Below are positions 40,501 to 47,696 of a stretch of 64,000 nucleotides of DNA, piece after piece. The DNA is from Devosia sp. (GTDB lineage Bacteria; Pseudomonadota; Alphaproteobacteria; Rhizobiales; Devosiaceae), in contig NZ_JAQGJM010000037.1 of assembly GCF_028290625.1 (NCBI RefSeq), positions 62,001-126,000 on the forward strand, in the 5' to 3' direction. A program made the position numbers and the translations under genes. Position 1 is the stretch's first letter, and each line of letters starts with the position of its first letter. The notes below the pieces were generated by a model. It was not told the DNA's origin. It did no database searches and was given only the letters and a program-made list of their open reading frames with translations.

Positions 40501-40701
40501 ATCCACGAGGGCAGCCAGCAGAGTGCGCCGATGGCTCATGCGGTGATCGGCGGCCTGATCAGTTCCACCCTGCTAACGCTGGTCGTGGTGCCGGTCATGT
40601 TGACCTATGTGGATGCACTGTCGCGGTTTGTCGGCCGCTTCCTGCCGCGCGCACCCGACCATCAGGCGCCGCCTATGGAGCCTGCGCTCCCCCACGTCTG
40701 A
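37567..40701 (+). CDS. RND efflux pump inner-membrane transporter
   Basis: The 1044-residue protein starts MFLTSISVRHPVFATMIMVA and has the 12-helix RND plan with two large periplasmic loops. GILIDDAIVVREN lies in helix 4, where acidic residues carry the proton relay. A repeat-like second half carries GLVVKNAILLVDNANQRRREG. It matches the HAE1/AcrB-type drug and detergent exporters in length. It forms an operon with the adaptor and is probably controlled by the divergent two-component system. Substrate specificity is not evident. Confidence 0.93.
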   Translation: MFLTSISVRHPVFATMIMVAIMVFGISAYRSLAIEQYPDVDFPVVAVLTPYTGASPEAVETEITQPIEEAVNTLGGIDSVTSTSSAGHSTVILQFTLETDPAVAAQDVRDRLAAIVGQMPATADTSQVLRFNPTASPIMSLALSSPTQSVLDLTALADDVVSPALTAISGVGSATVVGGLDNQVNIFIDPELLNAFGIGVSDVISALQQDNQTLPTGSIINGMLVQTVQINAEVPSVAGFRDIIVASKGGETITVGDVATVTQGQSDTEGLAFRDGEQALAIDVVKIEGGNTVAIAHAVEAAIAKLNSDGSLPEDVSIDVLQNSAEPVEQNFETVQATLIEGAVLAVVIVFVFLNSWRSTIITGLTLPISLVGTLTVVSLLGFTLNMMTMLALTLSVGILIDDAIVVRENITRHLHMGKSHIQAALDGTKEIGLAVLATTLSIVAVFLPLAFMDGIIGKFFVQFGVTVSVAVLISLFVSFTLDPMLSSVWYDPHSQPDAKRGPIGRLIGLFDKGFDKLSHGYRAVLGWSLRHRIITMLVALMSFGSSFVLFPMVGAEFMPAADNSQIQVDLETRAGSSTAYTAVKAHQVEALLKAMPEVESIYTTVNAGSASGENRASVVVSLVDPGDRARSSLEMTAPVREALRSIPGASFVVSSGGGLGGGSPIEVKLLGQNLDSLSTAAADLADRIAAIPGTVDVDVSLQQAQPMLDIVLDRQAASDLGIGMQATGSALRAMLGGETASEWTNASGDQLDVVVRLPEALRQSVDAIGGLPIAQSQTDTPVAIRLDQIAQVNPTVGPSEISRENLTRQVSVTADIEGRVLGDVTADIDAVLASMELPAGVSVAQGGDAEMLTDTVGSMVSALLLAVIFIYLVLASQFGSFLQPLAIMMALPLSLVGVMLGLLAGGSTLNMYSMIGFVMLMGLVVKNAILLVDNANQRRREGATLVDALIEAGGTRFRPIIMTTLAMIFGMLPLALAIHEGSQQSAPMAHAVIGGLISSTLLTLVVVPVMLTYVDALSRFVGRFLPRAPDHQAPPMEPALPHV

Positions 40702-40730
40702 CGCTGATCCCTCCACAGCGTCGCACCCGC

Positions 40731-40760
40731 ACGGCACCCTGCTCCCCCGCAGGGTGCCGT
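40731..40760 (+). terminator. Stem-loop terminator of the RND operon
   Basis: A perfect 12-bp stem (40731-40742 with 40749-40760) closes a 6-base loop just after the pump stop. The following bases (TGCGGCTTTCGC) hold only a short T run, so this is a probable but not textbook intrinsic terminator. Confidence 0.65.
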
Positions 40761-40866
40761 TGCGGCTTTCGCATTAGCTAAGAAATTGAAACTAAAAGCA
40801 TTTCGCAATGTTCGGGCAATGGAGGGGTGCGAAATTCTGGGTGTTCAATCAGAAAGGAACATCATT

Positions 40867-41148
40867 ATGAAAACCCTCTCCATCGCCGCCATTCTTGCCG
40901 TCACCAGCTTCTCGATCGCACCGGCCTTCGCCAGCGACAATGGTGCTTTCAACAGCGACGGCACCACCATCCACGGCCGCTCCGAATTCGCACTGGTCAG
41001 CGCCCTGCACGACCGTGGCGTCGTTACCTCCGGCGTCGAAGCCTGGGGTGATCTGATCCTGGCCTGGGTCCCCAACGACAATGGCGGCAGCACCATGGTG
41101 TTCTTCGATCCGGACAATCTGCAGCAGGTCAACCCCAACCGCGGCTGA
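40867..41148 (+). CDS. Small exported protein of unknown function
   Basis: This 93-residue protein has a clear Sec signal (MKTLSIAAILAVTSFSIAPA, cleavage near AFA-SD). The mature part of about 70 residues contains a conserved-looking core (LVSALHDRGVVTSGVEAWGD, then a short acidic loop and MVFFDPDNL). An AAAGGA Shine-Dalgarno precedes the ATG. I do not recognise the family; the SALHxRGV and FDPDxLQ patterns look like those of small periplasmic proteins in other Hyphomicrobiales. A stem-loop separates it from the cytochrome b561 gene. Confidence 0.75.
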   Translation: MKTLSIAAILAVTSFSIAPAFASDNGAFNSDGTTIHGRSEFALVSALHDRGVVTSGVEAWGDLILAWVPNDNGGSTMVFFDPDNLQQVNPNRG

Positions 41149-41157
41149 CCGGCGCAC

Positions 41158-41183
41158 CTGCAGGCGGTCTCGACCGCCTGCAG
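41158..41183 (+). other. Perfect stem-loop between the small exported protein and cytochrome b561
   Basis: CTGCAGGCGGT (41158-41168) pairs perfectly with ACCGCCTGCAG (41173-41183) around a CTCG loop. It starts nine bases after the upstream stop and ends 18 bases before the next start. No T tract follows, so attenuation or RNA stabilisation is as likely as termination. Confidence 0.55.
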
Positions 41184-41201
41184 CCGACAGAGGAGGACAC
41201 G

Positions 41202-41714
41202 ATGGCGACCGCAGCAAAAACCAACGGCTACGCGCCGATCCAGATCGGCCTGCACTGGCTGATCGCCGCGCTGGTGATATTCCAACTGGTGTTCGGCCAA
41301 AGCATGCAAACGGCGATCCATGCCGCCCAGGACGGGACGGCGCTCGGCGTGACCGACGCCATATTGGCGACGGGCCATTATTGGGTCGGAAGCTCGATCC
41401 TGGTGCTCGCGATACTTCGCCTCGTCATCCGCTTGCGCAGTGGCGTCCCGGCCCCCTCGGAAGGCAACAAAATCCTGGCACTCGCCGGCAGGGCGACGCA
41501 CTGGCTGTTCTATGTTCTGCTGGTGGTCGCACCCGTCAGCGGCCTGCTCACTTTCTATGGCAATCCCGGCTTCGCGAGCGTCCACCGCCTGACACGATCG
41601 GCGTTCATCGTTCTCATCGCCCTGCATGCCGTAGCGGCATTGTTCCACCATTTTGTCCTGCGCGACGGTACGCTCAAGCGCATGCTGGTTCCCGCCAAGC
41701 CGAGCGATCGATGA
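41202..41714 (+). CDS. Cytochrome b561 family protein
   Basis: This 170-residue protein has four transmembrane helices. Haem-ligand histidine candidates lie in GLHWLIAAL (His18), ATGHYWVG (His59), ATHWLFYVL (His100) and LIALHAVAALFHH (142-150). AGAGGAGG precedes the ATG. Such proteins pass electrons in the inner membrane between the quinone pool and periplasmic partners, or act as superoxide:ubiquinone oxidoreductases. It is convergent with the PIG-L gene and has no obvious redox partner next to it, although a quinoprotein locus lies 2.5 kb away. Confidence 0.88.
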   Translation: MATAAKTNGYAPIQIGLHWLIAALVIFQLVFGQSMQTAIHAAQDGTALGVTDAILATGHYWVGSSILVLAILRLVIRLRSGVPAPSEGNKILALAGRATHWLFYVLLVVAPVSGLLTFYGNPGFASVHRLTRSAFIVLIALHAVAALFHHFVLRDGTLKRMLVPAKPSDR

Positions 41715-41734
41715 GGGACGACGCAGCACGGCCG

Positions 41735-42556
41735 TCACGAGGTGGCGGTGTGCCAGACGCGCTCGCCAAATGCACCGTCTTCCCGACGCATATACGTGTC
41801 CAGGACGGACCCGAACGCGAGGCCGTTGGGGAAGATGTCCGCAATCTGCGACGCATAGGCGCCGATTGCAGCCAGCTTTCCCGGCAAATCGACGGAAATC
41901 ACCTGCGGGCTCGTCACTTGCCATTGTGTTCGTCCGAGCGCCGCCTCGACACTGTCCGGCGCCGTGACCGGAAACAGGCCCGTCGCATAGGGCAAGTCTT
42001 CATAGAGGGCGACATTCATCGCCCGCACCATGGCCAGGCGCCGGACGGCATTGGTCGTCAAGACATGATCCACATGGCGGCCGACGCCGAGCGGGCTCAG
42101 AACCAGGTCTGGCGAAATTTCGCTGATCCAGGCGTCGAATAGCTCAACCAAGGCATCGCCGATGCGATCACGATCGGAAGGGGCCCCGAAGACCGATTGT
42201 CTGGTGGGATAAAGCGGATCGCCGGCCTGGTCGGCTCGGTACAATGCATCGAGCAAATTGCCATGCAACACGCGCGCCCCAAGCGACGTTACCGACGCAA
42301 CATCTTCTGCCCGCCGCTGCTCGAACGGGTTTGGCCCGAGGTCCCACAAGGCGTGCAGTTCCAGCGCCAGCGGCGATATGCGGGCGCCAGCGGGCGTGTC
42401 GGCGGTGAAGGCCGTGGCGACGATGACCTCGGCCCCATTGGCGACGGCCCGCTCGATTATGCCGCCGACGCTCAATACCCCATCATCCAGGTGCGGTGAA
42501 ATGACGAGTATCCGTTTGCACGCGTCCACTTCAATGTGCATTCCGCCGTCCACCAT
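41735..42556 (-). CDS. PIG-L/LmbE family deacetylase
   Basis: ATG at 42556 with GGAGG six bases upstream gives 273 residues. The N-terminal zinc motif is SPHLDDGVLS (His22, Asp25) and a second His site lies in GVGRHVDHVL. These proteins are zinc N-deacetylases of sugars such as GlcNAc-inositol or bacillithiol precursors, and also tailor glycopeptides. The gene is flanked by a cytochrome gene and a degenerate membrane protease homologue, neither of which identifies a substrate. A tiny overlapping frame upstream is probably not coding. Confidence 0.82.
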   Translation of the reverse strand: MVDGGMHIEVDACKRILVISPHLDDGVLSVGGIIERAVANGAEVIVATAFTADTPAGARISPLALELHALWDLGPNPFEQRRAEDVASVTSLGARVLHGNLLDALYRADQAGDPLYPTRQSVFGAPSDRDRIGDALVELFDAWISEISPDLVLSPLGVGRHVDHVLTTNAVRRLAMVRAMNVALYEDLPYATGLFPVTAPDSVEAALGRTQWQVTSPQVISVDLPGKLAAIGAYASQIADIFPNGLAFGSVLDTYMRREDGAFGERVWHTATS

Positions 42557-42753
42557 CTCGTCCCTCCGCAATCCACGCTTCGAGTATCCTTACGGCATCA
42601 CCATCGGGGCGGTAAGGCTGGATTGTGGTTGTCATGCCGCTCGCCTGATCGCCCGCTCGCTGGGCGTTGGAATTTCGGCGGCCCGCCTCTGGCGTGAGTT
42701 GCAATGGGGGCCGTTGCGGACGTATCTGCTGATGCGGACCGGGGAGTTTGAGC

Positions 42754-43359
42754 GTGAATTTGTTGCGGGAACTCAGCATGGGGGAAATCGTGTCGCGACT
42801 CGTCGCCGCGATTGTCTACGCCGGTCTCCAGGGACTGTTATTGGCCGGGCTGGCCAGGATATTCGGGGACCAGCGGCCGGCCCATGACGGACGACTGACG
42901 CCCAATCCGTTCGTCCATCTGTCGGTATGGGGGGCGGCGATGGCAGCGCTATTCGGCATGAGCTGGATCCGCACGATCTGGTTCGATGCCAAGGCCAATC
43001 GACTGGGCCGGTGGAGGATCGTACTCGTGGCGGTCCTGGGGCTGGCCGCAATGGTGGCGCTGGTGCCGCTGCTCGACCTACTGAGGGGACCGGCGCTGCT
43101 GCTGCCACGCACGGGGGGCTATGCGGTGCTTTACGTGCTGGGGCAGTTGCAGGCGGTGGCAATTGCGTCCACAGCGCTGAACCTGCTGCCCGTTCCCGGC
43201 CTCGTTGGGGGGAGCCTGCTGCAGGCGATCTGGCCGAATGCCGAGCGGCGGCTGCGGCGGCTGGAGCCGTTCGGGCTGGCGCTGGTGATCGTGGCGATCG
43301 TCGCCGGCTGGATGCCCAACCTGGCGACGACGCTGTTGCCGTTGTTGCAGGTGCGCTGA
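42754..43359 (+). CDS. Site-2-protease (M50)-like membrane protein lacking catalytic residues
   Basis: GTG at 42754 has GGGGAG seven bases upstream; an internal ATG at 42778 is the other option (201 or 193 residues). The multi-helix protein keeps the S2P framework: GDxxxxxxGRLTPNPxxH after the first helix and NLLPVPGLVGG in a later helix. The catalytic HExxH position reads YAGLQ, and the conserved Asp of the LDG motif is Val. The protein should therefore not be an active zinc protease. A pseudoprotease role in membrane-protein binding is possible. It is convergent and abutting with the binding-protein gene at 43360. Confidence 0.7.
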   Translation: MNLLRELSMGEIVSRLVAAIVYAGLQGLLLAGLARIFGDQRPAHDGRLTPNPFVHLSVWGAAMAALFGMSWIRTIWFDAKANRLGRWRIVLVAVLGLAAMVALVPLLDLLRGPALLLPRTGGYAVLYVLGQLQAVAIASTALNLLPVPGLVGGSLLQAIWPNAERRLRRLEPFGLALVIVAIVAGWMPNLATTLLPLLQVR

Positions 43360-44181
43360 CTACTCGCCGGCGTGGCCGGTATAGCCGTATTTCTCCATCA
43401 GCGACGCAATGGTGCCATCCTGAACCAGCGCGTCGATCGCCTGATCGACCTGGCTGCGCAGGAAAGTATTGCGGCTCGAGACCAGCGCGCCAACGTTGAT
43501 ATCGGCCAGCGGGATTGGATCGTTGGCGATAACGCGCAGCTTGTCGGCGCCGGGGTGTTCTTTCTGCAGGCGAGCCAGCGCCGGCTGCCAGAGAATCATG
43601 CCCGCAATGGTGCCGTCGAGGACGCGGGTCGCCATCTTGTCGAAGTCGGCGTAGGGGAAGCGGATCCAGCGATCTGGCTTGGCCTGCTGCTGCGCCCAGG
43701 TGATGTAGTTCATCTCGCCAAGGCTCGCCATGGCGGTGCCCAGCTTGCGGTCCTTCGGGATATCGCCCAGGCTCTGCCAGTCGGGCTCGGCCACCGCGAT
43801 CACGAAGGGAATGGTGGCATAGGGCCGGGTCAGCGAAAACGCATCCGACAAGGGTGAATTGGCGGAAATCGAAACGCCCATGAACATGTCGCAGGTGTTG
43901 TTCATGGCCAGCGTCAGCTCATCGATGAAGCCGTCGCCATTGAGCGGAAAGCCGCCAAAACCCTCGATCACATTGACCTGCAGGAACAGGGCGTCGCCGA
44001 TCGCCTTGGCGATTTCCTCGTCGAACGGCCGGGCCAGGCTGGTGACGTCGAAGCAGACATTGATCGCGTCGCCGGCGAGGCGGCGCGTATTGTTCATCTC
44101 TTCGGGTGGGATGCCGGAAGACTGCCCAAAGGCAGCGGTCGTCGCCAGCATTGCCAGGCCCACGGCGAGAAAACGCAACAT
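43360..44181 (-). CDS. Quinoprotein-associated periplasmic binding protein (XoxJ/MoxJ-like)
   Basis: The 273-residue product has a Sec signal (MLRFLAVGLAMLATTAAFGQ) and an SBP_bac_3-type two-lobed fold. Proteins of this type sit next to PQQ alcohol dehydrogenase genes as XoxJ/MoxJ and are thought to help mature or activate the dehydrogenase rather than to import a solute. Here it follows the dehydrogenase gene after 60 bp. A UUCG-type stem-loop lies in that gap, so its level may be lower than that of the dehydrogenase. AGGAGA precedes the ATG. Confidence 0.8.
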   Translation of the reverse strand: MLRFLAVGLAMLATTAAFGQSSGIPPEEMNNTRRLAGDAINVCFDVTSLARPFDEEIAKAIGDALFLQVNVIEGFGGFPLNGDGFIDELTLAMNNTCDMFMGVSISANSPLSDAFSLTRPYATIPFVIAVAEPDWQSLGDIPKDRKLGTAMASLGEMNYITWAQQQAKPDRWIRFPYADFDKMATRVLDGTIAGMILWQPALARLQKEHPGADKLRVIANDPIPLADINVGALVSSRNTFLRSQVDQAIDALVQDGTIASLMEKYGYTGHAGE

Positions 44182-44198
44182 GGTATTCTCCTAAAAGC

Positions 44199-44220
44199 GA
44201 AAGGGGCCGAAGCCCCTTTC
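44199..44220 (-). terminator. Stem-loop with TTCG loop between PQQ dehydrogenase and J-like gene
   Basis: On the minus strand a 9-bp stem, GAAAGGGGC-TTCG-GCCCCTTTC, is followed by GCTTTTAG. It lies between the dehydrogenase stop and the binding-protein start. The short T run suggests partial termination, which would give more dehydrogenase than J-like protein. Confidence 0.6.
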
Positions 44221-44241
44221 TTTTGTTTCCTGCAGTTCAGC

Positions 44242-46005
44242 TTAGTTGGTGGCCTTGGGCAGCTTGAACACGAAGATCGAATTGCCCGAACCGGTTGGCA
44301 ATGGGATTTCCGGGAAGGCCGAGGCGATTGAGCTGGCGGCATTGGAATAGCCGGTCGGCACAACGAGGTACTGCTCGCCATCGATCTCGTAGGTCGACGG
44401 ATAACCGCCCACTGGAGCATTCAGGCGCTGGGTCCAGACGATGTCGCCAGTCTTCTGATCCCAGGCCTTGATATCGCGAGCGGCGTCACCGCCGAACACG
44501 AGGCCACCGGCAGTGGCCAGCACCGAGGAGGTCATCGACGGACGGCTGCGGGCCTGCCAGATATGGTCGCCCTGGGTGGGGTTGATCGAGACCGCGTCGA
44601 GCAGGCCGGCATCCGTAATGCCTTCAGGCAGAACGCGGGGACCAAACTTGACGGCACCCACGGCATTGCCGGCGGTGAATTCGGTCTGGGTCGGCGCCAC
44701 GGTGTTGCAGGCTTCGGTCAGCGGCACGTAGTAGGCTTGGGTGAGCGGGCTATAGGAGCCGGTCATCCACAGCTTGCCGCCGGAGACGGAGGCGCAGACG
44801 AGATGCTCTTCACCAACGGCCTTGGAGATCAGGTCGGTGTTGATGTTGACGGTGCCGTCGGGATCGATGCTTTTGACGACGTTCTGGACCACGGTGTCCT
44901 TGTGCCACAGGTACTTGCCGGTATCGCGATCAAGGGCGAACACAATGCCGTTCTTGCCAGCGGCGGTGACCAGCAGGTGCTGCGTCTTGCCGTCGACGTC
45001 CTGGTCGACAAGGATGCGCTCGTATGGGGAGTCCAAGTCCCAGTTGTCGCGCGGCAGGTGCTGATAGTACCACTTGAGCTTGCCGGTCTCGATATCGATG
45101 GCGAGCGTCGAGTTCGTATAGAGCACCGAGCCATCGCCCGAACCGCGGATCAGCTCGGAATAAGGACCGGGCATGCCGATGCCCCAGAACGTGGTCTTGG
45201 TTGCCGGGTCATAGGAGCCGGTGGTCCAAGGCGTGCCGCCCCAACGGTTTTCAGCAGGAACGTCGCCCCAGCTTTCTTCCTGCTTGGGATTGTTGGGATC
45301 ATCGATGGTGTTGAAGCGCCAGAGTTCGTCGCCGGTGTTCACGTCATGGGCGAAGATGTAGCAACCGCCAGCGGTACCGGCGATCGAGCAGCCGGAAATT
45401 GCGGTGATGATCTTGCCGTCAGCGATGACCGGCCCGACCGTGTAGCTGTAGCCCAGGTTGTAATCGAGAACCTGCTTTTCCCAGACAACCTTGCCGTCGA
45501 CGGCGCTGAGCACCACGATCTTGGCGTCGGCGGTGGTGAGGATCACCTTGTCCTGGTAGAGCGCGATGGAGTTCTTCTGGCGGCGAGCCTGGTTGGCCTG
45601 ATAGCTCCAGGATGCCGGAATTTCGGGCAGCACATGGCGGTACTGCCAGATCAGGTCACCGGTCTTGGCGTTGAGCGCCTCGACGATGTTGTTGTTGGTC
45701 TGCAGGAACATGACACCGTCATGCACCAGCGGCGCCGTTTCCTGGATGCCGGCTTCGGCCATCGGCCAGGCCCATGCGAGCTGAAGCTTGCCGACCGTAT
45801 CCTTGTTGATCAGGTCGAGGGGGCTGTAGCCCTGGTTGTTGTAGGCGCCACGATACATCAGCCAGTCTTCGGCCGGGGGATTTGCCAGCATCTCGTCGGT
45901 AACGGGCGCATAGGCCGGCTTGGCGTCCTGGGCATGGACCGGGCCAGACAGGGCGAGCAGAGCCGTCGTCGCCACCAGCAGTGATTTCATCAGATCGATT
46001 TTCAT
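44242..46005 (-). CDS. PQQ-dependent alcohol dehydrogenase, atypical metal site
   Basis: This 587-residue periplasmic protein has a signal peptide (cut near VHA-QD) and an eight-bladed quinoprotein propeller. The catalytic region reads RDNWDLD: Asp323 is the expected catalytic base, and Asp325 sits at the +2 position that in XoxF/PedH-type enzymes binds lanthanide. Other canonical ligands differ: the Glu of GAE is replaced near CSIAG (206-210), and the Asn of GTGNP is Met278 in GIGMP. The vicinal Cys-Cys of methanol dehydrogenases is absent. The gene follows a cytochrome c gene and precedes a J-like gene. It oxidises an alcohol, possibly a sugar or polyol; Devosia mycotoxin-oxidising enzymes (DepA) are a known PQQ comparison. 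Confidence 0.85.
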   Translation of the reverse strand: MKIDLMKSLLVATTALLALSGPVHAQDAKPAYAPVTDEMLANPPAEDWLMYRGAYNNQGYSPLDLINKDTVGKLQLAWAWPMAEAGIQETAPLVHDGVMFLQTNNNIVEALNAKTGDLIWQYRHVLPEIPASWSYQANQARRQKNSIALYQDKVILTTADAKIVVLSAVDGKVVWEKQVLDYNLGYSYTVGPVIADGKIITAISGCSIAGTAGGCYIFAHDVNTGDELWRFNTIDDPNNPKQEESWGDVPAENRWGGTPWTTGSYDPATKTTFWGIGMPGPYSELIRGSGDGSVLYTNSTLAIDIETGKLKWYYQHLPRDNWDLDSPYERILVDQDVDGKTQHLLVTAAGKNGIVFALDRDTGKYLWHKDTVVQNVVKSIDPDGTVNINTDLISKAVGEEHLVCASVSGGKLWMTGSYSPLTQAYYVPLTEACNTVAPTQTEFTAGNAVGAVKFGPRVLPEGITDAGLLDAVSINPTQGDHIWQARSRPSMTSSVLATAGGLVFGGDAARDIKAWDQKTGDIVWTQRLNAPVGGYPSTYEIDGEQYLVVPTGYSNAASSIASAFPEIPLPTGSGNSIFVFKLPKATN

Positions 46006-46054
46006 CGATTTCTCCTACCAACGACGTGTGGTGAGCACGTCTGAGTTGACCATG

Positions 46055-46699
46055 TTAGTTACCAACCGTGGGGAGTTGCTTGCCCCAGGTAAAAGCTTGC
46101 GGGATCGTGGGTGTAGCGGCGGCCGGTGCGGCCGCTGCCTGTTCCGCCGGGGCGGGGCCGCCTGGCAATTGCTTGCCCCAGGTGAAAGCCTGCGGCACCG
46201 TAGCCACAGGTTCGGCCGGAGCGGCGGCATCGCCAGCAGGAGCCGCGGCGCCGCCGGCGTCGAGTGCAGCCGCGGCGACACTGGCTGCGCCAGCGGCCGT
46301 CTCGGCCGGAAGCGAGATGGCATAGTCACGGTCGGAGGTCAGCGATTTATCGTCGGGCGTCGCGCCGTTGAACTGCATGATATAGGCGATGATGTTGACA
46401 TAGGTCTCCTCACCCAGCTTGCCGGGTGCGGATGGCGGCATGGCCACCGAGATGAAGTCGTATAGTCCACCGACCGTGTCCCAGTTCTGCATCACGTCGG
46501 GACCGACGAGGGCGGGTGCCTCATTGCCTTCGAGATTGCGTCCATGGCACTGGGAGCAGTTGGAATCGAATGCAGTCTTTCCGGCCGTCGCCTGTTCGGC
46601 GGTGAAGTTGCCGGCCATGACGGAGCCGGTGCTCAGGGCACTGCAGACCAGGGTCGCAATACCGAGGGGAGCGGCGATCCGCTTGAGTTTGAAAGGCAC
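46055..46699 (-). CDS. Cytochrome c with duplicated C-terminal motif, electron acceptor of the PQQ enzyme
   Basis: GTG at 46699 with GGGAGG five bases upstream starts a 214-residue exported protein with one haem site, CSQCH (48-52); Met87 in AMPPS is a candidate axial ligand. After the haem domain (to about 130) comes an Ala/Pro-rich tail. It holds two copies of QAFTWGKQLP at 170-179 and 201-210, the second almost at the C-terminus. The protein probably takes electrons from the dehydrogenase encoded next. The repeated motif may be a docking element. Motif function is not known to me. Confidence 0.82.
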   Translation of the reverse strand: MPFKLKRIAAPLGIATLVCSALSTGSVMAGNFTAEQATAGKTAFDSNCSQCHGRNLEGNEAPALVGPDVMQNWDTVGGLYDFISVAMPPSAPGKLGEETYVNIIAYIMQFNGATPDDKSLTSDRDYAISLPAETAAGAASVAAAALDAGGAAAPAGDAAAPAEPVATVPQAFTWGKQLPGGPAPAEQAAAAPAAATPTIPQAFTWGKQLPTVGN

Positions 46700-46862
46700 A
46701 GAAACCTCCCTATAAGTTATGATTTACGACAGCAAAATTGTTTGCTCTCAGTCGTTTAAGGCAAAACGTCGTGTCCTAGATTTAGCCCTGGAGAAACCGA
46801 AAGTACAGGGTATTTTGCCGCGATCCGTCCACTTTGCTGCCGCAATTCAGATCAAGTCGAGA
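46700..46862. promoter_or_regulatory. AT-richer leader upstream of the cytochrome-dehydrogenase operon
   Basis: This 163-bp gap follows the second binding-protein stop and precedes the cytochrome GTG. It is noticeably AT-richer than its surroundings and contains TTGCCT followed 17 bp later by ACAATT on the minus strand, a weak promoter match. An independent promoter here is likely, given the gap between otherwise overlapping genes, but its position is not fixed. Confidence 0.35.
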
Positions 46863-47696
46863 TCATTTTTGCAGGTCGGAGACCGGCTCCTCGATGTCCT
46901 TATCAAGGCCATACCGCACACTCAGACGGAGCATAACGCCAGACTTCTCAAGCAGTTCCAGAGCGTCGGCGACGGCGCGTTTGAGAGTCTGATCGCCTTT
47001 CCATAGGCCCAAGGCCATGCGGAAGCGCGGGGATATACTTTCGTCTAACCAGAACATGGTCAGCGTGTTTATGTCGAGATCGAGGCTAGCCGCGACGAAG
47101 CGCTCGGTGATTCCGGCGGCGACCGTTCCGGACTTCAGTGCGTGTTCGAGTTCGGCCGGGCTGCGCATCAATTGGGCTCGCAGTCCCTGCTTGCGCAGCC
47201 AGCCGGACAGCGCCAGACGGTCCAGCCCGGCGGTGCCGGGCAGGATGGCGACGGTGCTGCCCGAAGGAGGCATGGTGCCGGTTGCCGATATGCCAACCCA
47301 GCCGGTTTCGGCCGGGGTCGGAATGGTTTGCAAAAAGCTACGAGTCTGGGCGGTGTCGGCCACACCGCCGGCAATGATGTCGCATTGCGCGCGCGTCAGG
47401 GACCAATTGCGCGGATTGAAATCCTTGCCGATCGAAGGCAGGACGTTCAACGCCAGTTTGAGCCCGAGGTTTTTGGCAATGGCATCGACCAATTCGGCGT
47501 CAAAGCCAGGTCGGGACGGGTCGCCGGTTACGAGGGGCGGATAGCTGGGGGGCACACAGACCTTGAGCACGCCGTCGCGCTGCCGGTCCTGCAGCGAGGT
47601 GTCGGGCGGCAGGTAACTCACTGCCACGAGGAGCGCCGCCACAATGGCGATATTAAGCGCGGCCTGAAGCCAGCGATGTGGCTTTGCCCCATTCAT
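46863..47696 (-). CDS. Quinoprotein-associated binding protein, ABC-linked
   Basis: ATG at 47696 overlaps the permease stop (ATGA). The 277-residue product has an N-terminal hydrophobic helix (ALNIAIVAALLVAVSYL) that may stay as an anchor rather than be cleaved. A two-lobed SBP_bac_3 domain follows (VLKVCVPPSYPPLV at its start). It resembles the binding proteins found beside quinoprotein dehydrogenases and their ABC-2 transporters. It is the third gene of the operon ATPase-permease-binding protein and precedes the cytochrome gene by 163 bp. The bound molecule is unknown; a cofactor, metal complex or alcohol is possible. Confidence 0.75.
   Translation of the reverse strand: MNGAKPHRWLQAALNIAIVAALLVAVSYLPPDTSLQDRQRDGVLKVCVPPSYPPLVTGDPSRPGFDAELVDAIAKNLGLKLALNVLPSIGKDFNPRNWSLTRAQCDIIAGGVADTAQTRSFLQTIPTPAETGWVGISATGTMPPSGSTVAILPGTAGLDRLALSGWLRKQGLRAQLMRSPAELEHALKSGTVAAGITERFVAASLDLDINTLTMFWLDESISPRFRMALGLWKGDQTLKRAVADALELLEKSGVMLRLSVRYGLDKDIEEPVSDLQK

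Noticed and set aside
42531..42636. Short minus-strand frame overlapping the PIG-L start
   Set aside because: It has 34 codons, no Shine-Dalgarno and no recognisable sequence; it is probably chance in the upstream region.
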